In this document: positions 32,617 to 43,511 of the stretch, one piece after another
Position numbering within the stretch: position 1 is the stretch's first letter
How the letters are laid out: each line of letters starts with the position of its first letter
Source of the DNA: Loripinus fragilis
Taxonomy: Eukaryota > Mollusca > Bivalvia > Lucinida > Lucinidae
Length of the DNA stretch: 64,000 nucleotides
Assembly (NCBI GenBank): GCA_964019695.1
Contig: OZ026517.1
Location: 51,949,672 to 52,013,671, forward strand
Direction of reading: 5' to 3'
Position numbers and translations under genes: made by a program
The notes under the pieces: generated by a model
What the model saw: the letters and a program-made list of their open reading frames with translations, nothing else
Told to the model about the DNA's origin: nothing
Databases searched by the model: none

Positions 32617-32847
32617 CTTAACCCTTTACTCCATAGGCTATTTTTAGATCATGACATCTTTTTCTATTTTTAGACAACATTGAAAAAAAAATCAAGAAAA
32701 ATTTAAGTCAAGTTTTGAATATTTTTGAAAATATTATGGAAAATGGACGATTTGCTCCAAAAGAGCAAATGCTCCATTTTCCATAATATTTTCAAATACA
32801 CAATATTTCACAGGCGTCAAAAGGCACTATTATGGAGTAAAGGGTTG
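32617..32847. repeat. Hairpin repeat family H8
   Basis: The termini AACCCTTTACTCCATA and TATGGAGTAAAGGGTT are perfect inverses. AATATTATGGAAAATGG and CCATTTTCCATAATATT are long inner arms. Other copies are at 34200-34413 and 52513-52730. Confidence 0.85.
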
Positions 32848-33117
32848 AAATATTTACTGCTCATTTCTAGTTCAATTTAATCAGATTCTTGGTTAAAATA
32901 GATGTAGATACTTGTTTTCCCCCAAATATTTTACAAGCAGTTCAGCGAGATCACATGACTTGCATGGCATCCTAAGTGTAATATGGCCATGGTGCCATAT
33001 GAAATTGTGCTCCAAGCTAGAATTTGAGAAACTATTTTGTGAACTGTGAAAAATTACACAAAAATTGCAATCCTAAATTACTTATTGCAGATATTTTCCA
33101 AAACAGATAATGAACCA

Positions 33118-33295
33118 ATCATTTGGGCCTTGACGCGAGAAAACCTGTCTTCGGTGGTTTGCGAACAACAAAGGCACAGACCAGCCTTAGCATTCACACA
33201 GTCTGATCAGGATGGTCAGCAGGATGGTTTGGGTATGACCTAGTCCGAAACCCCAAGACAGAATTTGTTGCAACGAGGCCCATTGAGGGTTTGGA
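33118..33295. repeat. Hairpin repeat family H6 (right part altered)
   Basis: GGGCCTTGACGCGAGAAAAC at the left, then CACAGACCAGCCTTAGCATT with CACAGTCTGATCAGGATGG. The right terminus is CAACGAGGCCCATTGAGGG. Confidence 0.65.
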
Positions 33296-33299
33296 ACTT

Positions 33300-33712
33300 G
33301 CCGCTATCTTCCCTTAGATGAACTTTTATTGAGCAAATGTCTTCATTTGCCGATGAAGAGATTTGCAATGGTCTTCATTTGCTGATGAAAAGATTTGCCT
33401 GCGTGATTATGTATTGATGTTGAGTTTCAGACAGTATATCACTGTTGCAAATTTATGCCGTTCTCCAATCAACCATCACGTTACATTTGCAAGCTAGTGC
33501 ATTAGAAGTGTAAATATAAAAATTGAGAATTTTTGTTTTTCAACCTTCATGATCACGCTTCATGGAATTTTAGCTCCGCCCACTATCCTCATCACATCAT
33601 AAAGTTTGAAAAATAAAATTTTAATTCTTAGATGGAAACAAAGAATTGGTCAAGCCTTGCCTCTTATTTTAACTCAGACCTCATTGGATTTCTTTTTTAA
33701 TACATATGCATG
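33300..33712. other. Intergenic sequence, unassigned
   Basis: A short direct repeat (TCTTCATTTGC-GATGAA-AGATTTGC) occurs twice between 33340 and 33400. Nothing else recognised. Confidence 0.5.
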
Positions 33713-33713
33713 C

Positions 33714-33913
33714 TAGAGAACCTCTGTACTCGAACAATGCAGTCATCACATGTTGGTTGGATTTATAAATGACAATAATTAGCGAAGAATATTTTCAGAA
33801 GTAAAATATTTACCAAAATATTACCCTTTTAACAGCTAGGTACACTATTTTGTGCACTCTTCGACTGCTACCAACAAGCAATGACTGCACTGTTTGAGTA
33901 CAGAGGTTCTCTA
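33714..33913. mobile_element. 200-bp MITE with TIRs of about 45 bp
   Basis: TAGAGAACCTCTGTACTCGA at the left and TGAGTACAGAGGTTCTCTA at the right are inverted, and the similarity continues inwards through GCAGTCAT. The element is flanked by or begins with TA, as expected for a Tc1/mariner-type target. Only copy in the window. Confidence 0.82.
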
Positions 33914-33924
33914 GAGTGATATGG

Positions 33925-34140
33925 GCCATGACAAGAGAAAACCTGTCTTGGTGGTTTCTGACAAAGTGAGATTCAAATACAGAGACTAGCTAGAAAATTG
34001 AAATTTGGCTCATAGCAAGTCTAGATATGATACTTTCCAATAAGAGAATAACATAGGCGCTGATCAGAGTGCACAGATGTGCAGGTTGGTCTGCACTTTT
34101 GTTGTCCGCAAACCCCCGAAGACAGGTTTCGAGGCCCATA
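33925..34140. repeat. Hairpin repeat family H6
   Basis: GGGCCATGACAAGAGAAAAC and CGAAGACAGGTTTCGAGGCC are the inverse ends. It contains CAGAGACTAGCTAG and CTGATCAGAGTGCACAGATG. Confidence 0.75.
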
Positions 34141-34199
34141 TGAATCTTAAACACTTGTCTCTGATATATATAACCTTGTCTCTTGTGTACCATTTCTCA

Positions 34200-34413
34200 T
34201 AACCCTTTACTCCATAGGCTATTTTTAGATCATGATATTATTTTCTATTTTTAGACAACATTGAAAAAAAATCAAGAAAAATTGAAGTTAAGTTTCGAAT
34301 GCTTTTGAAAATATTATGGAAAATGGAGCATTTGCTCTTGGAGCATATTATCCATTTTCCATAATTTTTTCAAATACATGATCTTTCAATGGCGTAAATA
34401 TGGAGTAAAGGGT
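34200..34413. repeat. Hairpin repeat family H8
   Basis: AACCCTTTACTCCATAGG and TATGGAGTAAAGGGTT termini; inner arms AATATTATGGAAAATGG and CCATTTTCCATAATTTT. It differs from the 32617 copy mainly at the loop. Confidence 0.85.
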
Positions 34414-34429
34414 TAAAACTTCCACTGCC

Positions 34430-34625
34430 ATTCACTACTTGAGTTGTCTGCTTTGTGATCTGCTGTTGTATTATAGAAGCTTCTTCAGCAAAAAGCTTGG
34501 ACAGTGTGGACCAAGATCAGATTGCTCCATACTGAGAAGACTAATCTGTGCCCATACTGTTTGCATGCAATTTAAAATTGATTTCTTGTTAAAGTGAAAT
34601 AATGCTGCAGACAACATTTTCATCT
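34430..34625. repeat. Hairpin repeat H3-like (GTGTGGACCAAGATCAG)
   Basis: GACCAAGATCAGATTGCTCC and AGACTAATCTGTGCCC pair weakly. The flank TGTCTGCTTTGTGATCTGCT is shared with 51310-51440, so these two form a sub-family. Confidence 0.55.
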
Positions 34626-34864
34626 GTGTTTTAGACTAGCGTTTTTTAAAAAAAAATTGTTTGATAAGGACAGAAGCAGTATTTCACACACCCTTTTTCT
34701 CTTTTCTCACTGTTTATAAAATGATTATAATTTTCATCATTCATAATCTTCATTATTTGACCCTTGAAATAAGGAATGAATTCACTATTTGTTATTTAAA
34801 TAGTTTTGTTATTTCTCATTTTTCCAATACATTTTCCATTGTTTATTTATAAATTTCCTGGTAC

Positions 34865-34950
34865 TAGGTGCAGTGATGAAAGTTTTAAGGATTTGGATGC
34901 AGACTTTCCGTCGAAAGTCAGCCTCAAATTCCTGAATTCAGCAGATTATA
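34865..34950. repeat. Hairpin repeat family H10
   Basis: GACTTTCCGTCGAAAGTC tip with GCCTCAAATTCCTGAATTC. A complete copy is at 53060-53155 and a third at 61440-61530. Confidence 0.6.
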
Positions 34951-35059
34951 ATTATTACTTCTCCGATTTATTTGAAGATTATCTAAATACAATTTGGACT
35001 TCAAATTATTCATTTTTTATGCATCCTGTATATTTTAACATTTGAATTTCTTAAGTTCC

Positions 35060-35455
35060 ATATTTTAGAAATGTTGAACTTTCACCCATCAGCAGCTGCA
35101 CATAATCACTGTTGTAATGCATTACATTTTTAAAGTCAACAATTTTTAGATTTTTTCAATGCATATATGAACTAGTGAACAATGTGGAAACTATTTTGCT
35201 ATATTATGCTGCTTACATCATTTTAAAATTTCACAGAAATATGAGTGATACCCTAAAATCTTTTCTGGGCATCATTCATACTTCAGTTGTTCTTTCTATA
35301 CGCTGTTAGAAGTTAACAATGTGCAGGCTGTATTTTGCTATGTTATGCAGCTTACATCATCTTGAAATTTCGCATAAAATATGAATGATTACTGGAAAAT
35401 TGCAATTTTGTAGTTTTCCGGGCATCATTCATATTTCAGTCATTATTTCCACATA
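35060..35455. repeat. Two-unit tandem repeat, about 170 bp
   Basis: TATTTTGCTA-TTATGC-GCTTACATCAT occurs at about 35193 and 35332. Each is followed by AAATTTC-CA-AAATATGA and GGGCATCATTCATA-TTCAGT. The units also contain inverted GGGCATCATTCATATTTCAG-like pairs. Confidence 0.75.
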
Positions 35456-35459
35456 CTGT

Positions 35460-35645
35460 TTACCCATTTGTGTCATCTACTTATAACCTATGCAAACAGA
35501 TTGGACCCAGATCAGGTCCGACAAAATGTCGGGCCAAATCTGGATCCTATCTGTTTGACACTCAGATGGTATTCCTGAAATAATTTTTCAAAAAAATTGA
35601 TTTTGAAAAAAATCAGCAGATACATAAGCCTTTCACTAGTTCATA
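35460..35645. repeat. Hairpin repeat family H2
   Basis: CAGATTGGACCCAGATCAGG, tip TCCGACAAAATGTCGGGCC, and TCTGGATCCTATCTGTTTGA. The tail has AATCAGCAGATACATAAG. Confidence 0.8.
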
Positions 35646-36311
35646 TACTAGCAGAAATAAATAATGCAAGTTTTACTTTGAAGTAAAATAATAGAAACAT
35701 TTGAATGATTTTTTAAAAAAATGTTTTAATTTACATATATATGTGACCCGTCACGCAAAAAGGTACGAGTTGGGTGGACGACGTCATTTCGAGAAAATAC
35801 GTCTTAAAGTTAACGTCGCGTCGCGCAAAAATAGCACACCTAAGCGTGTTTCAAAGAGAAGTTTAACTTCTTATAAAACCGGATCAAAAGCGTTTTTCAT
35901 GTTGAAGTTTTCTGCCAACAGACTGTCAAACATTTTGTATGATATTAAATGTTCCCTTTTTAATGTTCGTAAGTTAAAGTTGGGTCGAGAATCATCCACG
36001 CAGTTCAGTTTATGATTAGAACTATTTCTCATCTGGTTTAAATGGTTTAGGCCTACTAATTTAAGGGCAGTTGCAGGTAATACTTCCCACATTAAAATCT
36101 TTTTAATTCTTCGTATACAGTTTGTTCTATGTATGGACTGTCAGTTTATGAAATAAAAAGGATATGTCATCGCGCTAGATTTTTCATAATCTTACATGGA
36201 AGCTTTCAGCATTTTGCAAATTTTCTGAAAAGAAAACGATGTCCTGATTATTAAGTTAAAATAATTGTAATCTTTACATATATTTTAATTTCAATTATTA
36301 CTCACGACATC

Positions 36312-36689
36312 CCCAGGGGGGTAGGCCTACTCTAATTTTTTCTGTATACGTAGGCTCGGGCCCAGCATCTACCGTTCGCCCCCCAAAAATATCAGGAATT
36401 TCGAGCACCCAAAAAAATGTTTGAAATTTTAGCAACCGCCAAAAATATCCCCCATTCTATACCTTTCCCTTAAGAAAAGGACCCTAAAATGCAAAGAAAT
36501 GACCCCTAAATATAGACCAATTTTGTGGTGACCCCAAAAAAATATCCATAAAAATCTTCATACCCCCCCAAATTTTTTTTTTTTTGAAAACCCCCAAAAA
36601 TATTGAAATTCAAAATTTTGAACCTGAAAAAATAACCCGAGCCTACGTATGTATAATAAATTTCAGAGTACCCCCCCCCCCCCCCTGGG
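36312..36689. mobile_element. hAT-like MITE with poly(C) terminus, copy 1
   Basis: CCCAGGGGGG starts and CCCCCCTGGG ends the 378-bp element, with TACGTAGGCTCGGG and CCCGAGCCTACGTA inside the ends. It is flanked by perfect 8-bp direct repeats ACGACATC (36304-36311 and 36690-36697), as expected for hAT insertion. Runs of CCCCAAAAAAAT-type sequence fill the interior. Confidence 0.92.
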
Positions 36690-37014
36690 ACGACATCAAG
36701 CTTCTAAGGAAAAGTGAAAAATATTTCTTTTCCCAAGTCGTGGCAAGATACTGAATGATATATTTAAGTTTTTATGATGACGAAGTGATGATATCATCGG
36801 GAAAGAACGAATTGTTGCTACAGTTTTTTTTCTTTAACGAATAATTAAGTGTATTACGAGTAAAGCAGATGCATAAGCAGTGTTTTGGGAAAAATTCAAA
36901 ATGGCCTTTGGGAACTTAAAGTGAATTAAAAAAAACATATAAAAAAGTAATTCATGATTATGCAATGTGATTTGAAATAATTATAAGCAAATTCATTAAA
37001 ATTTCTGCAATGGT

Positions 37015-37085
37015 GTAAGGCTACGATACCTGACTCTCACGCAAACGGCCAAAGTTCGATTCCGAGCTTTGGTATTCCAATTTCA
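37015..37085 (+). other. tRNA-like sequence (possible SINE head)
   Basis: ATGGTGTAAGGCTACGATAC resembles a weak A box and AAAGTTCGATTCCGAGC is a good B box 45 bases later. No convincing cloverleaf can be drawn, so it is more likely a relic of a tRNA-derived repeat than a tRNA gene. Confidence 0.35.
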
Positions 37086-39059
37086 TTTTTGCTTCTTTTT
37101 AGGCTTTTTTTTAATATATTTTTTGCTTTGCTGTAGACAAAATAATATTGACAGACCAATAGTATCTGCATATTTAATTCCCCCTCCGTCATAAGATACA
37201 AAAAAACCCGGTTATGCATCCTTCATTATGAGCTACGGCACCTGTGGGACTAAGGGTAGCGGGCTATAATTTTACAGCAGCATCTTCAACATTCCTTCCC
37301 AAAACTAGGCGGAGTAAATTTACGCTTACCTGCCGGGAATTGATTGGCGCTTTTAGCATTGATATGAATGTGAAACAGTCCCGAAGAGCTTCGCATATGT
37401 ATATACATGTACCATGCAGCGACGATCTGACCCGCGATACTTTGCCTGGACAGACATTGGTGACGTCGCCGTTTAAAACAGTGCACTTCCAGATTTTTTG
37501 CAAAAATTATTATGATGAAGTTAATGAGTGCATTTTTACAAAACTTACACGGATGAAAAGCAAATAGAAAATAGCAATATACAATTAAATATTAAAATAA
37601 TAATGCTTTTGGTTCTCAAGGAGAACGCATTTAAATTGGACGTACAATTTAAAATATCACGATTCCCATTTACGCTGACGTTAACGTCACCGAAAAAAAT
37701 GAAATTTTAATTTGTCTTTGTGTTTAAATGACTACCATGCGAAAACAACAGACACCAGGAAGCTACAATAAATATGTTTATTGCGTAAATCAATTTGCTT
37801 TCATTCGGTACTTTTTCCATGATTGTAGCTTCTGTAGTTTTGCGAAAATAATTTTCGCAAAAATCTGGAATTACGCTAATTTAAACGGCGACGTCACAAG
37901 TAGGCGAATACTTCCCCAAGTAGGAGAATACTTATGTCCCGTGACTGTACATGCATAGTTTCAAACAAACAGTAGGCTATAAACCATATAGGTAAAGTTT
38001 TTTCACATGCTTATAGTACAGTCACTATGCAAGCCTCAGACTTGTATTTAAGTGCAAAACATAAAATGGTGACAAAAAAATTGAGAATCATATTAAACCC
38101 ATGCACATACCAACAATCAATATCATGAGACATTGGTAGCAGTCGATGGTCACAACTAAAAAAGTGATTGAAATCAATGTGACTGAATATTGTATATAAA
38201 CCACTTGCGCATCTGAATGATATGTAAGCAATGACAAGTTTCAACTCTGTACATATGTTTTAGAGAAAAAAATTACGTCATGGCTCTGCGACGTTCCTGT
38301 AACTCAGTTTTCAGTATTTTGCAGTTTTACTATATCATTTTTCAGGAAGAAATACACCTTGGCTAATAAATAAATTTTGTTTATTGCGTTTTTCAATTTC
38401 CTTTCAAATGGTATCCTTATTATCAAGTTTGATGCATTAACAACGAGGAAAATAATTTTTAAACAACACATAAAATATGTCAGTGTGAAGTGTTTTTTTT
38501 TAAGTTGACTAAGTGTTGACACTATAGTGTAGTTGAAGGCTAGAAAAATATATCTGGTGCGACAGTTGAAGAAGAAAGAGAGGAGAAAGAATGAGAGGAA
38601 TAATAAATAGAATAAGATAAAAGAAAATTGATCACAACAAATACATTGTAACGTCCTTTTGCAATATTTTATAACGTGTGTTAATCTGTTGGATTTTATG
38701 ATGTACATGTAACGTTACAATAACATCAATAGAAAGTTTGTGACGCTTCAGGGCGGTATCTATCTTCTTTGGACATTTTGAGACCCAAAATGATCAAGAA
38801 CCCACCAACATGTTAATATTTCTTGATTCGTCATAAAATTCTCTATTCAAAACGCGGAAAAAGTGAATTTCACTATATGACACCCAACTCGTCCCTTTTC
38901 GCGTGGCGGGTCACATATAATGCTTTGAACATTTTTGGCCAGATTTTTTAACATTTTTGGTTAAAATCTTGAAATTTTAAAAGCTAATTTTTATATGTTT
39001 AATTGCCTCCCAATATTTATAGCTTGTGCGGTATTTTTAGACTGAAATTAATGAGTGTT

Positions 39060-39258
39060 AGCTCTTAAAGCACCACCAATTATTGGCAGCAGATTTTGTC
39101 TCTGCTTTAAGAACCCAAATAAGGCATGACATTTCCTGAAAGTCGTCTGCCAACAGACCATTTACATGAAATGTTGAGCCTTAGTCACTGAAAATAAAAA
39201 AAATAGATATCACAAAATTTGTCGTCTGCTCTGGTTGTGATTAGCACTTTAAGGGTTA
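39060..39258. repeat. Hairpin repeat family H4
   Basis: TAAAGCACCACCAATTATTG and TTAGCACTTTAAGGGTT ends; GTCGTCTGCCAACAGACCAT centre. Confidence 0.75.
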
Positions 39259-39259
39259 G

Positions 39260-39654
39260 AAGTGGAATATTCATTAAAACAAAAATCTCCTCTTTAATTT
39301 ATAGGCTGTCTGGTCCTTTCCTGAATTGCTGATGCATAAATCTTATTTCTATGGCAATTTATATTTCATTTTGTCCTAAATATTAAAAAAATCGTTTGAC
39401 ATTTTATGGGGATAAAATATTGAATGCTTTTCAAAGATTGATTAATATTTCATTAGTCTACATCAGTTGAACCTAGTAAGCAGTTGACATTTTGAGAGAA
39501 AAAAATTTTTCGGGAGGAAATAAGGCTTCTTCTTTTTTCACAGAATTATCTGCCAACAAACGATTCACATGATAATGAAATATCTTGACTTATTTTACCC
39601 TGAATTTCCAGTGAAAACCAATAATGATTACATGTAGTTGTAATTTTGCCGTTT
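39260..39654. other. Intergenic sequence with decayed H4 remnant
   Basis: AATTATCTGCCAACAAACGA and TTCACATGATAATGAAATAT at 39543-39590 resemble an H4 centre. The rest is unassigned. Confidence 0.45.
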
Positions 39655-39830
39655 TGCCTACTAGTGTTGTCTGCTGATAATCATTACAATTAGTTTGGGC
39701 CCAGATCAGGCCATCCAATCTGTTTGACATTCTGATGGTATTCCTGAAAGCATTTTTCCAAAAAAAGTTGATTTTGAAAAAAATCAGCAGAGGAAAAAAA
39801 GCAGTTTAAAGGTAGGCAAAGAGTCAAAGT
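39655..39830. repeat. Hairpin repeat family H2 (left arm reduced)
   Basis: GTTTGGGCCCAGATCAGGCC then CAATCTGTTTGACATTCTGA. The loop and return arm are largely lost. Confidence 0.7.
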
Positions 39831-40099
39831 ACTAATCTTGAATGCAGCAGACAACAAATTTGAAGCTTCTTCTTTCATTATTGAGGCAAATATTGAAGAT
39901 TATTTCATGTGAATCATCTGCTGGAAGAGAGATCAATCCTTATTCACTCCTTAAAAAGAAATATTTTCTTTGAAATGTCCTTTGCTGCAAATATCATTTT
40001 ACATCATGTGAAAATCCCAGTTCAGTGTTCAGACATTCATGATTTCATATCATTTTGTTCAACCCTTCAAACATGCTTAACCTGGATATATCCTGTTTT

Positions 40100-40265
40100 A
40101 ACTTGTCGTCTGCTAATTTTAAAAAAAAAAATCAACTGTATCGAAAAAATTGAGTGGCAAACAATTTGGATCCAGATCAAGCCCAACATTTTTTCGGGTT
40201 TGATCTGGGTCCAAACCGATTGCAAAGGTTATCAGCAGATGTCACTAGTAGGTAAAGAGTTTAAA
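40100..40265. repeat. Hairpin repeat family H2 (inverted orientation)
   Basis: ATTTGGATCCAGATCAAGCC and GGTTTGATCTGGGTCCAAAC pair across AACATTTTTTC. It ends ATCAGCAGATGTCACTAG. Confidence 0.75.
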
Positions 40266-40424
40266 ACAGTGTATATCTGGATGAGCTGGCTTCTGAGAGG
40301 GTAGATATCATTTTTGTTACATGTAATTCTTATTTTAAAGTAGTTATATCTAAGCATTTTCAATGATGCATATAAATAAAAAATAATAAATTTTAATTAA
40401 GTTTTTCTTCTTATATGGTCTCAT

Positions 40425-40620
40425 GATATTTGAGCCTTGTCGTGACAAATACTGACTTTGTTGCATGCGAACTACAAAGGCGCAGACCAGCATGCGCATC
40501 CTTGCAGTCTGATCAGCACTTATGTTATTCTCTTATTGGAGAGATGTGTCATGCACAATTTCAATGTTCTAGCTAGTCTCTGTAGCTGAACAGGCTTGTT
40601 TAAGTCAAACTCAGTCGGAA
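40425..40620. repeat. Hairpin repeat family H6
   Basis: GAGCCTTGTCGTGACAAATA left; GCGCAGACCAGCATGCGCAT stem and CTTGCAGTCTGATCAGC; TAGCTAGTCTCTGTAGCTGA right. Confidence 0.75.
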
Positions 40621-40724
40621 TCTCTGAAGAAAGGTATTTGTTTTGTACACCACCTCTCCCCCAAAAAGCAACAACAAAAACAAATAAAATAAAATAGGGA
40701 AAAAAGATACTGGAGCCAGTGCAC

Positions 40725-40935
40725 GAGATTTCCAACAATGTGGTATGTGCAACCAGCAAAGCCTCAGATCAGCCTGCGCATACGCACAGCCTGATCAGAG
40801 CCTTTGCTAGTTGCTTGAGTATTCTATGATTGTTAAGCTACTGACTGAACACCATTTGGAGATTCTAAGCTTAAAAGGAGGCTGCAGAGGGTAGTCTTTG
40901 TCTACACAATTGTTGGAAATCTCATGCACTGGCTC
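40725..40935. repeat. Hairpin repeat family H5
   Basis: GCACGAGATTTCCAACAATG and its inverse CATTG..GGAAATCTCATGC form the termini. CAGATCAGCCTGCGCATACG is the inner stem. Confidence 0.85.
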
Positions 40936-41319
40936 ACTGAAAAGTTGATAACCTCAAAGCAGATAACAAATGCACAGATCAACCCGTGTCAATGTGCAGG
41001 CTCATTTTGGCCAGGGATGCCCCAAAAATGTGTTATTGCTGGTTAATAAAAAATGACTTGTCACATGCACCACTTAACAGAAAACGTTGGGGCTGCAATC
41101 AGAAATCATTTGGGTACATATGCACTGACTTGAGAATCAACTGTCGAACCCACCTGTTGGTCAAACTCGCCCTGATGTTACCAAAATGAGTTCTAACCAT
41201 GAAAGTTAGACTGAACTTTGAACTCAACCTATGGGGTCCATATTTTCATTTATACATTCAAAAAATGAAAAAAAAATACAAAAAAAAATTACTGTTTTGT
41301 GGTGTGCTCATAATAAACT
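40936..41319. other. Intergenic sequence, unassigned
   Basis: No gene or recognised repeat. Confidence 0.5.
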
Positions 41320-41550
41320 TAAAGTGCTGACAAAATGCATCTGAATATGTCATCTACTTAAGTTGTCTGCTGCATATAATTGTCTCACATTATAATCTAA
41401 TCGTAGTTTAGAGGCAAACAGTGTAGATCCAGATCAAACTGCTCCTACAGGAGCAGTTTGATCTTGGTCTACACTGGTTGTCAAAGAGGCTTCTAAACAT
41501 TTCAGCTGACGACAAAACAGAAAACATTTATTATGATTGACGCAGCAAGG
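41320..41550. repeat. Hairpin repeat family H11
   Basis: AGATCAAACTGCTCCTACAG pairs with the neighbouring GAGCAGTTTGATC. Left CATCTGAATATGTCATCTAC and right ACATTTCAGCTGACGACAAA as in the 3320 copy. Confidence 0.75.
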
Positions 41551-41554
41551 GTTA

Positions 41555-41805
41555 TTATATGGGCCTTGACGCAAGAAAACCTGTCTTTGGAGGTTTGCCA
41601 AGAACACAGGCGCAGACCAGCCTGCGCATTCGCGCAATCTGGTCAGCACCTTTGTTATTCGCTTATTGGAAAGTATCATATCTAGACTTGCTAAAAGTGA
41701 AATTTCAATTTTCTAGCTAGTCTCTGTAGCTGAGGAGACTGGTTTGAGCCTCACTTTGTCGGCAACCCCGAAGACAGGTTTTCTCGCATCGCGGCCCATA
41801 TCATG
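41555..41805. repeat. Hairpin repeat family H6 (best copy)
   Basis: GGGCCTTGACGCAAGAAAAC and GACAGGTTTTCTCGCATCGC then GGCCC are the ends. CAGACCAGCCTGCGCATTCG is the stem tip. It also carries TAGCTAGTCTCTGTAGCTGA. Confidence 0.85.
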
Positions 41806-42054
41806 TTGGGTTAGCATGGTGAATTTATATGGAAGTCTTTGATAGGTCACTAGGGCTGTATGTCATATAGCAAAAATATCTTTTTAGCATGTGAAAAAAA
41901 ATGATGTGTCAAAATAAGACACTCATCTGTCATATATCAAAACTAAATGGGCTTGTACTGCATTATTTGTCATATTTAATATCGAAGATGAAGTCAAAAA
42001 TGTCAAGTAACTCATTCTTGAGAAAGGCCTTACGTTCAGTACGCTTTTTGAATG

Positions 42055-42265
42055 CCCTAAACTTTTTCCTTGCTAGCGTTGACTTGTCGTCTGGTGATAA
42101 CATTTGCAAACACTTTGGTTGTTGTTTCTGATCTGAATCTTAACCGTATAACACTCTGATAGAGTTCCCGAAAGAATTTTATGGAAATGTTAATTTTGGA
42201 GAAAAAAAATCAGCAGACGGCAACAAAAGCATTAAAAATTTCCCAGCATGCAAAGAGCGAAACAT
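42055..42265. repeat. Hairpin repeat family H2 (diverged)
   Basis: GACTTGTCGTCTGGTGATAA, AACACTTTGGTTG and the right tail TCAGCAGACGGCAACAAAAG, CCAGCATGCAAAGAGC. Confidence 0.7.
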
Positions 42266-42309
42266 AACATTTGCATTTGACATCATTGGAAGAAGTATTT
42301 CAGATTAGG

Positions 42310-42540
42310 TTTAACCATTAAAGCACCAGTCGACACTGCAGCAAGCGACAATTGTGACAATAATTCCTTGATTTGGATGTAGGGGCATGAGGAAAATAAG
42401 GCTTGACATTGCATGCGAATCGTCTGCAAGCAGCAGACGATTCACATAAAATGTCAAGCCTTATTTCACTTACTAAAACACTGACAAGATTTTAAAATGT
42501 TGTCTGCTGCAATTTCTTGGTAACTCTTTAAGGTTACTTA
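42310..42540. repeat. Hairpin repeat family H4
   Basis: ATAAGGCTTGACATTGCATG and its inverse ACATAAAATGTCAAGCCTTA; GAATCGTCTGCAAGCAGCAG is the centre. Confidence 0.82.
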
Positions 42541-42649
42541 ATTTCACAAGAGATCCACAGATCAGCTTATTCATCAGGCAGCCTCTTTATATGTCAAATT
42601 TTTATCATCATTGCAAATTGAGTACAAAAATTTCAGAAGACAGTTTGGG

Positions 42650-42915
42650 GATTTGGTTAGCTGGTTTGATTCTTTATGTCCACGTTAACAGTTTTGGTCA
42701 TGTCGGATGGTCAGTTCACCTATTAAACTACACTTTTTCCTGGGCAAGCTTGGCTAAGTGGTTAACCAGTACTTCATGTTTAACTGACAACAACCCTTCT
42801 TGATCAGCAGAAGGGAGGAGAATGGCCATAGAAATTATCATCCACAAAAGTATGGGACTTGGCCGGGATCAAACTTGCAACTCCTGGATCTGCATTAAGA
42901 CACCAAGTTTGGGGA
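42650..42915 (-). mobile_element. tRNA-derived SINE, family S2
   Basis: In reverse it reads from GGCCGGGATCAAACTTGCAA (B box side) through CAACAACCCTTCTTGATC to TGATTCTTTATGTCCACG (3' end). The 5' tRNA-like head is damaged. A fuller copy is at 62345-62660. Confidence 0.72.
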
Positions 42916-42974
42916 TTTGTCTTTGCTCTGTTTGCTTAGATAAAAACAATTTACAGGAACAAATAAAACGATCT

Positions 42975-43190
42975 AACCTTTTAACCCTAAAAGCCCCAAG
43001 AAATAAATGCATCTGAAAATGTTGTCTGCTGAAGTCGTCTGCTGCAAATGTTTGCCTAGCATAACTGACAAATTAAGTATAGGAGCAGTCTGATCTGGGT
43101 CCACACTGTTTGCCATAGAGGCTTCTTAGACATTTCAGCAGACAAAAAAGCAGACGACTTTTGTTGCGATTGGCCCATTAAGGGTTGATG
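42975..43190. repeat. Hairpin repeat family H11
   Basis: AACCCTAAAAGCCCCAAG and GGCCCATTAAGGGTT termini; AGCAGTCTGATCTGGGTCC in the middle; the left hairpin arm has been lost. Confidence 0.72.
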
Positions 43191-43224
43191 GACCATCCAA
43201 ACTGTATTTTATCAAACAGAATGG

Positions 43225-43455
43225 AAGGTTCAGTGTTTGATTCTTTGCATGCTGGGTAATTTTTCATGCTTTTGTTGTCATCTGCTGACTTTTTTCAAAA
43301 TTAACTTTTTCAAAAAATTCTTTCAGAACTACTATCAGAATGTCAAACAGTTTGGATCCAGATCAGGACCAACATTTGGTTCTGATATGGATCCATACTG
43401 TTTGCAAAGGTTATCAGCAGAGGAAGAAAGTTGCCGCTAACAAGGAAAGAGTTAA
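43225..43455. repeat. Hairpin repeat family H2 (inverted orientation)
   Basis: GCATGCTGGGTAATTTTTCA leads (inverse of the usual tail), then CAGTTTGGATCCAGATCAGG and GATATGGATCCATACTGTTT. It ends AAGGAAAGAGTTAA. Confidence 0.82.
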
Positions 43456-43511
43456 TACCACCAACAGCTAAGGTCATATGGAAATGTCTCATTCAACAGA
43501 CTGGAGAAGCA

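Larger units (their letters stand above)
35742..38915. mobile_element. 3.2-kb DNA element with terminal inverted repeats
   Basis: The left end TGTGACCCGTCACGCAAAAA then GGTACGAGTTGGGTG matches the inverse of the right end (CACCCAACTCGTCCC then TTTTCGCGTGGCGGGTCACA) with few mismatches over about 38 bases. A second, internal inverted pair (GTGACGTCGCCGTTTAAA at about 37459, inverse at about 37883-37900) lies inside. The ends are CpG-rich compared with the surroundings. Frames at 35701-36015 and 37244-37567 show no recognised transposase. A hAT-like MITE is nested at 36312-36689. Superfamily unknown. Confidence 0.75.

Noticed and set aside
37015..37085. tRNA gene
   Set aside because: The B box is good but no cloverleaf with paired acceptor stem can be drawn.
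38304..38708. 134-codon - strand frame
   Set aside because: Phe/Leu/Ile-rich reading of AT-rich DNA inside the 35742-38915 element; no protein family recognised.
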